Of a stretch of 64,000 nucleotides of DNA, positions 62,434-64,000 are shown one piece after another. Positions within the stretch are counted from its first letter, which is position 1. The number at the start of each line of letters is the position of its first letter. Source of the stretch: Dyella lipolytica. Lineage in GTDB: Bacteria; Pseudomonadota; Gammaproteobacteria; Xanthomonadales; Rhodanobacteraceae. The DNA lies in assembly GCF_030160075.1 (NCBI RefSeq), contig NZ_BSNQ01000003.1, positions 428,625 through 492,624 on the forward strand, given 5' to 3'. Made by a program: the position numbers and the translations under genes. The notes beneath the pieces are model-generated. The model did no database searches. It saw only the letters and a program-made list of their open reading frames with translations, and was not told where the DNA came from.

Positions 62434-63393
62434 GTGGACAAGCTTATGGACGCATCCATCAAACGGGTTCCGACGCTAGACATTCGACGTTACGACTCCG
62501 ATCGTGCGGCGTTCGTCGCTGAACTAGGCGCTGCCTACCGCGAGTTCGGTTTCTGCTGCATCAGCGGCCACGGCATGTCGCCCAAGCTGATCGATGGCGC
62601 TTACGACGCCTTCGAGCGTTTCTTTGCGTTGCCGCCCGAAACCAAGATGAAGTACCACATGCCTGGCACCGGCGGTGCGCGCGGCTACACGCCATTCAAG
62701 ATCGAAACGGCGAAAGACAGCCGTTATCCCGATCTCAAGGAGTTTTGGCATATCGGCCGCGAAATGTCGCGCGATTCCAAATTCGTGGACGTCATGCCGC
62801 CTAATTTGTGGCCAGCCGAGGTGCCAGGCTTTCACGAATACGGTTACGAGCTGTATGAATCGCTGGATCTTCTCGGTAGTCGTGTACTGCAGGCGCTGGC
62901 CTTGCACATCGATTTACCCGAAGACTATTTCGAGGACAAAATCGATCAGGGCAATTCCATCCTGCGCCCGATCCATTACCCGCCGATCACCGAGGAAAAC
63001 ATTCCCAACGTGCGCGCGGGCGCTCATGAAGACATCAACTTCATTACCCTGCTGGTCGGCGCCAGTGCCGAAGGCCTGGAAGTGCTCACGCGCGAAGGAA
63101 ACTGGCTGCCGATCACTACCGAGGGCGATGCCATCGTGGTGAATATCGGCGACATGCTGCAGCGGTTGTCCAACCATGTGTATCCATCGACCACGCATCG
63201 CGTGGTGAATCCGCAGAATGCCAATGCGCGCAAGCCGCGTTATTCCGTGCCGTTCTTCCTGCACCCCAATCCGGATGTGATGCTCGATCCGCTGCCACAA
63301 TGCATTACGCCCGACAATCCACGCCGCTACGACACCTCGATCAGCGCGCATGAATACCTCATGCAGCGCCTGCGCGAGATCAAGTTGATCTAG
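62434..63393 (+). CDS. 2-oxoglutarate/Fe(II) oxygenase (isopenicillin-N-synthase-like)
   Basis: A 319-residue oxygenase. The DIOX_N half has YREFGFCCISGHGMSPKLID and YDAFERFFALPPETKMKYHM. The double-stranded beta-helix core has iron ligands H198, D200 (AGAHEDINFITLLVG) and H255 (STTHRVVNP), and R269 for 2-oxoglutarate. It starts at GTG 62434 or at ATG 62446; neither has a clear ribosome site. The substrate is not predictable; the family includes gibberellin- and ethylene-type enzymes and bacterial homologues. Confidence 0.92.
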   Translation: MDKLMDASIKRVPTLDIRRYDSDRAAFVAELGAAYREFGFCCISGHGMSPKLIDGAYDAFERFFALPPETKMKYHMPGTGGARGYTPFKIETAKDSRYPDLKEFWHIGREMSRDSKFVDVMPPNLWPAEVPGFHEYGYELYESLDLLGSRVLQALALHIDLPEDYFEDKIDQGNSILRPIHYPPITEENIPNVRAGAHEDINFITLLVGASAEGLEVLTREGNWLPITTEGDAIVVNIGDMLQRLSNHVYPSTTHRVVNPQNANARKPRYSVPFFLHPNPDVMLDPLPQCITPDNPRRYDTSISAHEYLMQRLREIKLI

Positions 63394-63515
63394 TCGAAAC
63401 GCTGCCCGCGTTTTATGTCGCGCCGCCTTGGTGCGAAAGACAATGCGTGTGTTTCTCATTGCGTCATCTATCGGCGCTTGCGGTTACATTAGCGCGCATC
63501 TCACGGAGCGTTGCC

Positions 63516-64000
63516 ATGGCCGCCAAGCATCATCACACCGAACGACACTTCACCTCTTCCGACGTGGTGCGCGATCTGGTTATCGGCATGGCCGATGGAC
63601 TCACCGTGCCGTTCGCACTGGCGGCAGGTCTTTCCGGGGCCGTGGTAGCCAGTCGCATTGTGGTCGTGGCAGGGGTGGCGGAAATTGCAGCCGGCGCGAT
63701 TGCGATGGGCCTCGGCGGCTACCTTGCCGCACGCGGCGATGCCGATCATTACGACGCCGAGCGCCGGCGCGAAGTGCGTGAAGTGCGCGAGCTGGCGCGC
63801 GAAGAAGAACACGAGATCGAGCAGATCTTCGCCCACTACGGCCTCGATCGCGAGGCCTGCAAGCCGGTGCTTGCTCATTTCCATCAAGATCATGAAGCCT
63901 GGGTGGACTTCATGATGCGTTTTGAACTGGGCCTGGAAAAACCGCAGCCCGGGCGTGCATTACGCAGCGCGCTGACCATCGGTGGCGCCTACGTGATCGG
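63516..64000 (+). CDS. VIT1/CCC1-family metal transporter, cut by the window end
   Basis: The first 161 residues of a membrane protein. A His-rich start (MAAKHHHTERHF) is followed by DLVIGMADGLTVPFALAAGL, VVAGVAEIAAGAIAMGLGGY and a cytoplasmic helical pair with EEEHEIEQIFAHYGLD, the order of the vacuolar-iron-transporter family. By family it moves Fe(II) or Mn(II) out of the cytosol. GGAG lies 11 bases before the ATG. The gene runs past 64000. Confidence 0.9.
   Translation, partial: MAAKHHHTERHFTSSDVVRDLVIGMADGLTVPFALAAGLSGAVVASRIVVVAGVAEIAAGAIAMGLGGYLAARGDADHYDAERRREVREVRELAREEEHEIEQIFAHYGLDREACKPVLAHFHQDHEAWVDFMMRFELGLEKPQPGRALRSALTIGGAYVI

Overview
The window looks like a chromosome segment of a gammaproteobacterium of the order Xanthomonadales, probably a Dyella/Rhodanobacter-type member of the Rhodanobacteraceae. 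Reasons: high-GC coding sequence, the set and order of housekeeping genes (rne-rluC, prfB-lysS, orn-folP-glmM, aguA-aguB, single-heme cytochromes c), a DcaP-type porin, and interspersed palindromic repeats of the CCCTCACCCC type. The genus is inference; there is no rRNA in the window.

Region 1 (1-4970) is chromosomal: an H-NS-like protein, a quinone-reductase-like oxidoreductase, an OmpR/QseB-type two-component pair and a periplasmic beta-propeller protein.

Region 2 (4971-31942) is a 27 kb genomic island. It lies between a copy of the 3' end of tRNA-Leu (4971-4997) and the intact tRNA-Leu(UAA) gene (31917-32003). Both ends carry paired GTGGGTA-type repeats just inside the core repeat, and a P4-type integrase sits at the left end. 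Inside are: a zinc-ribbon/membrane-protein pair; an RHS/YD-repeat protein with two small downstream genes; an AlbA_2 (Schlafen-type) protein; a defective phage block (DUF4224, a frameshifted excisionase-like gene, AlpA, a replication gene with internal iteron-like repeats, a primase-helicase, a baseplate hub and spike, an HGG-motif protein); a TetR-controlled cassette of three short-chain dehydrogenases and a cupin; and a right-end cluster of a DUF2971 protein, a broken SRAP gene and two tandem paralogous membrane proteins.

Region 3 (32000-64000) is chromosomal again. It holds a GacA/UvrY-type regulator, RNase E, RluC, PhhB, NfuA, two cytochromes c, a TraB-family protein, agmatine-to-putrescine genes (aguA, aguB), an ABC-F ATPase, RecJ, a DcaP-like porin, asparagine synthetase B, RF2 with its programmed frameshift, LysRS, exonuclease I, oligoribonuclease, FolP, GlmM, a 2-oxoglutarate oxygenase and a VIT-family protein cut by the window end.

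The most striking signal is upstream of asnB. A 42-codon reading frame (51844-51972) carries a dense run of Asn codons. It is followed by a pause-type hairpin, a perfectly placed antiterminator pairing and a strong intrinsic terminator, 30 bases before the asnB start. This has every part of a classical ribosome-mediated attenuator that senses charged tRNA-Asn.
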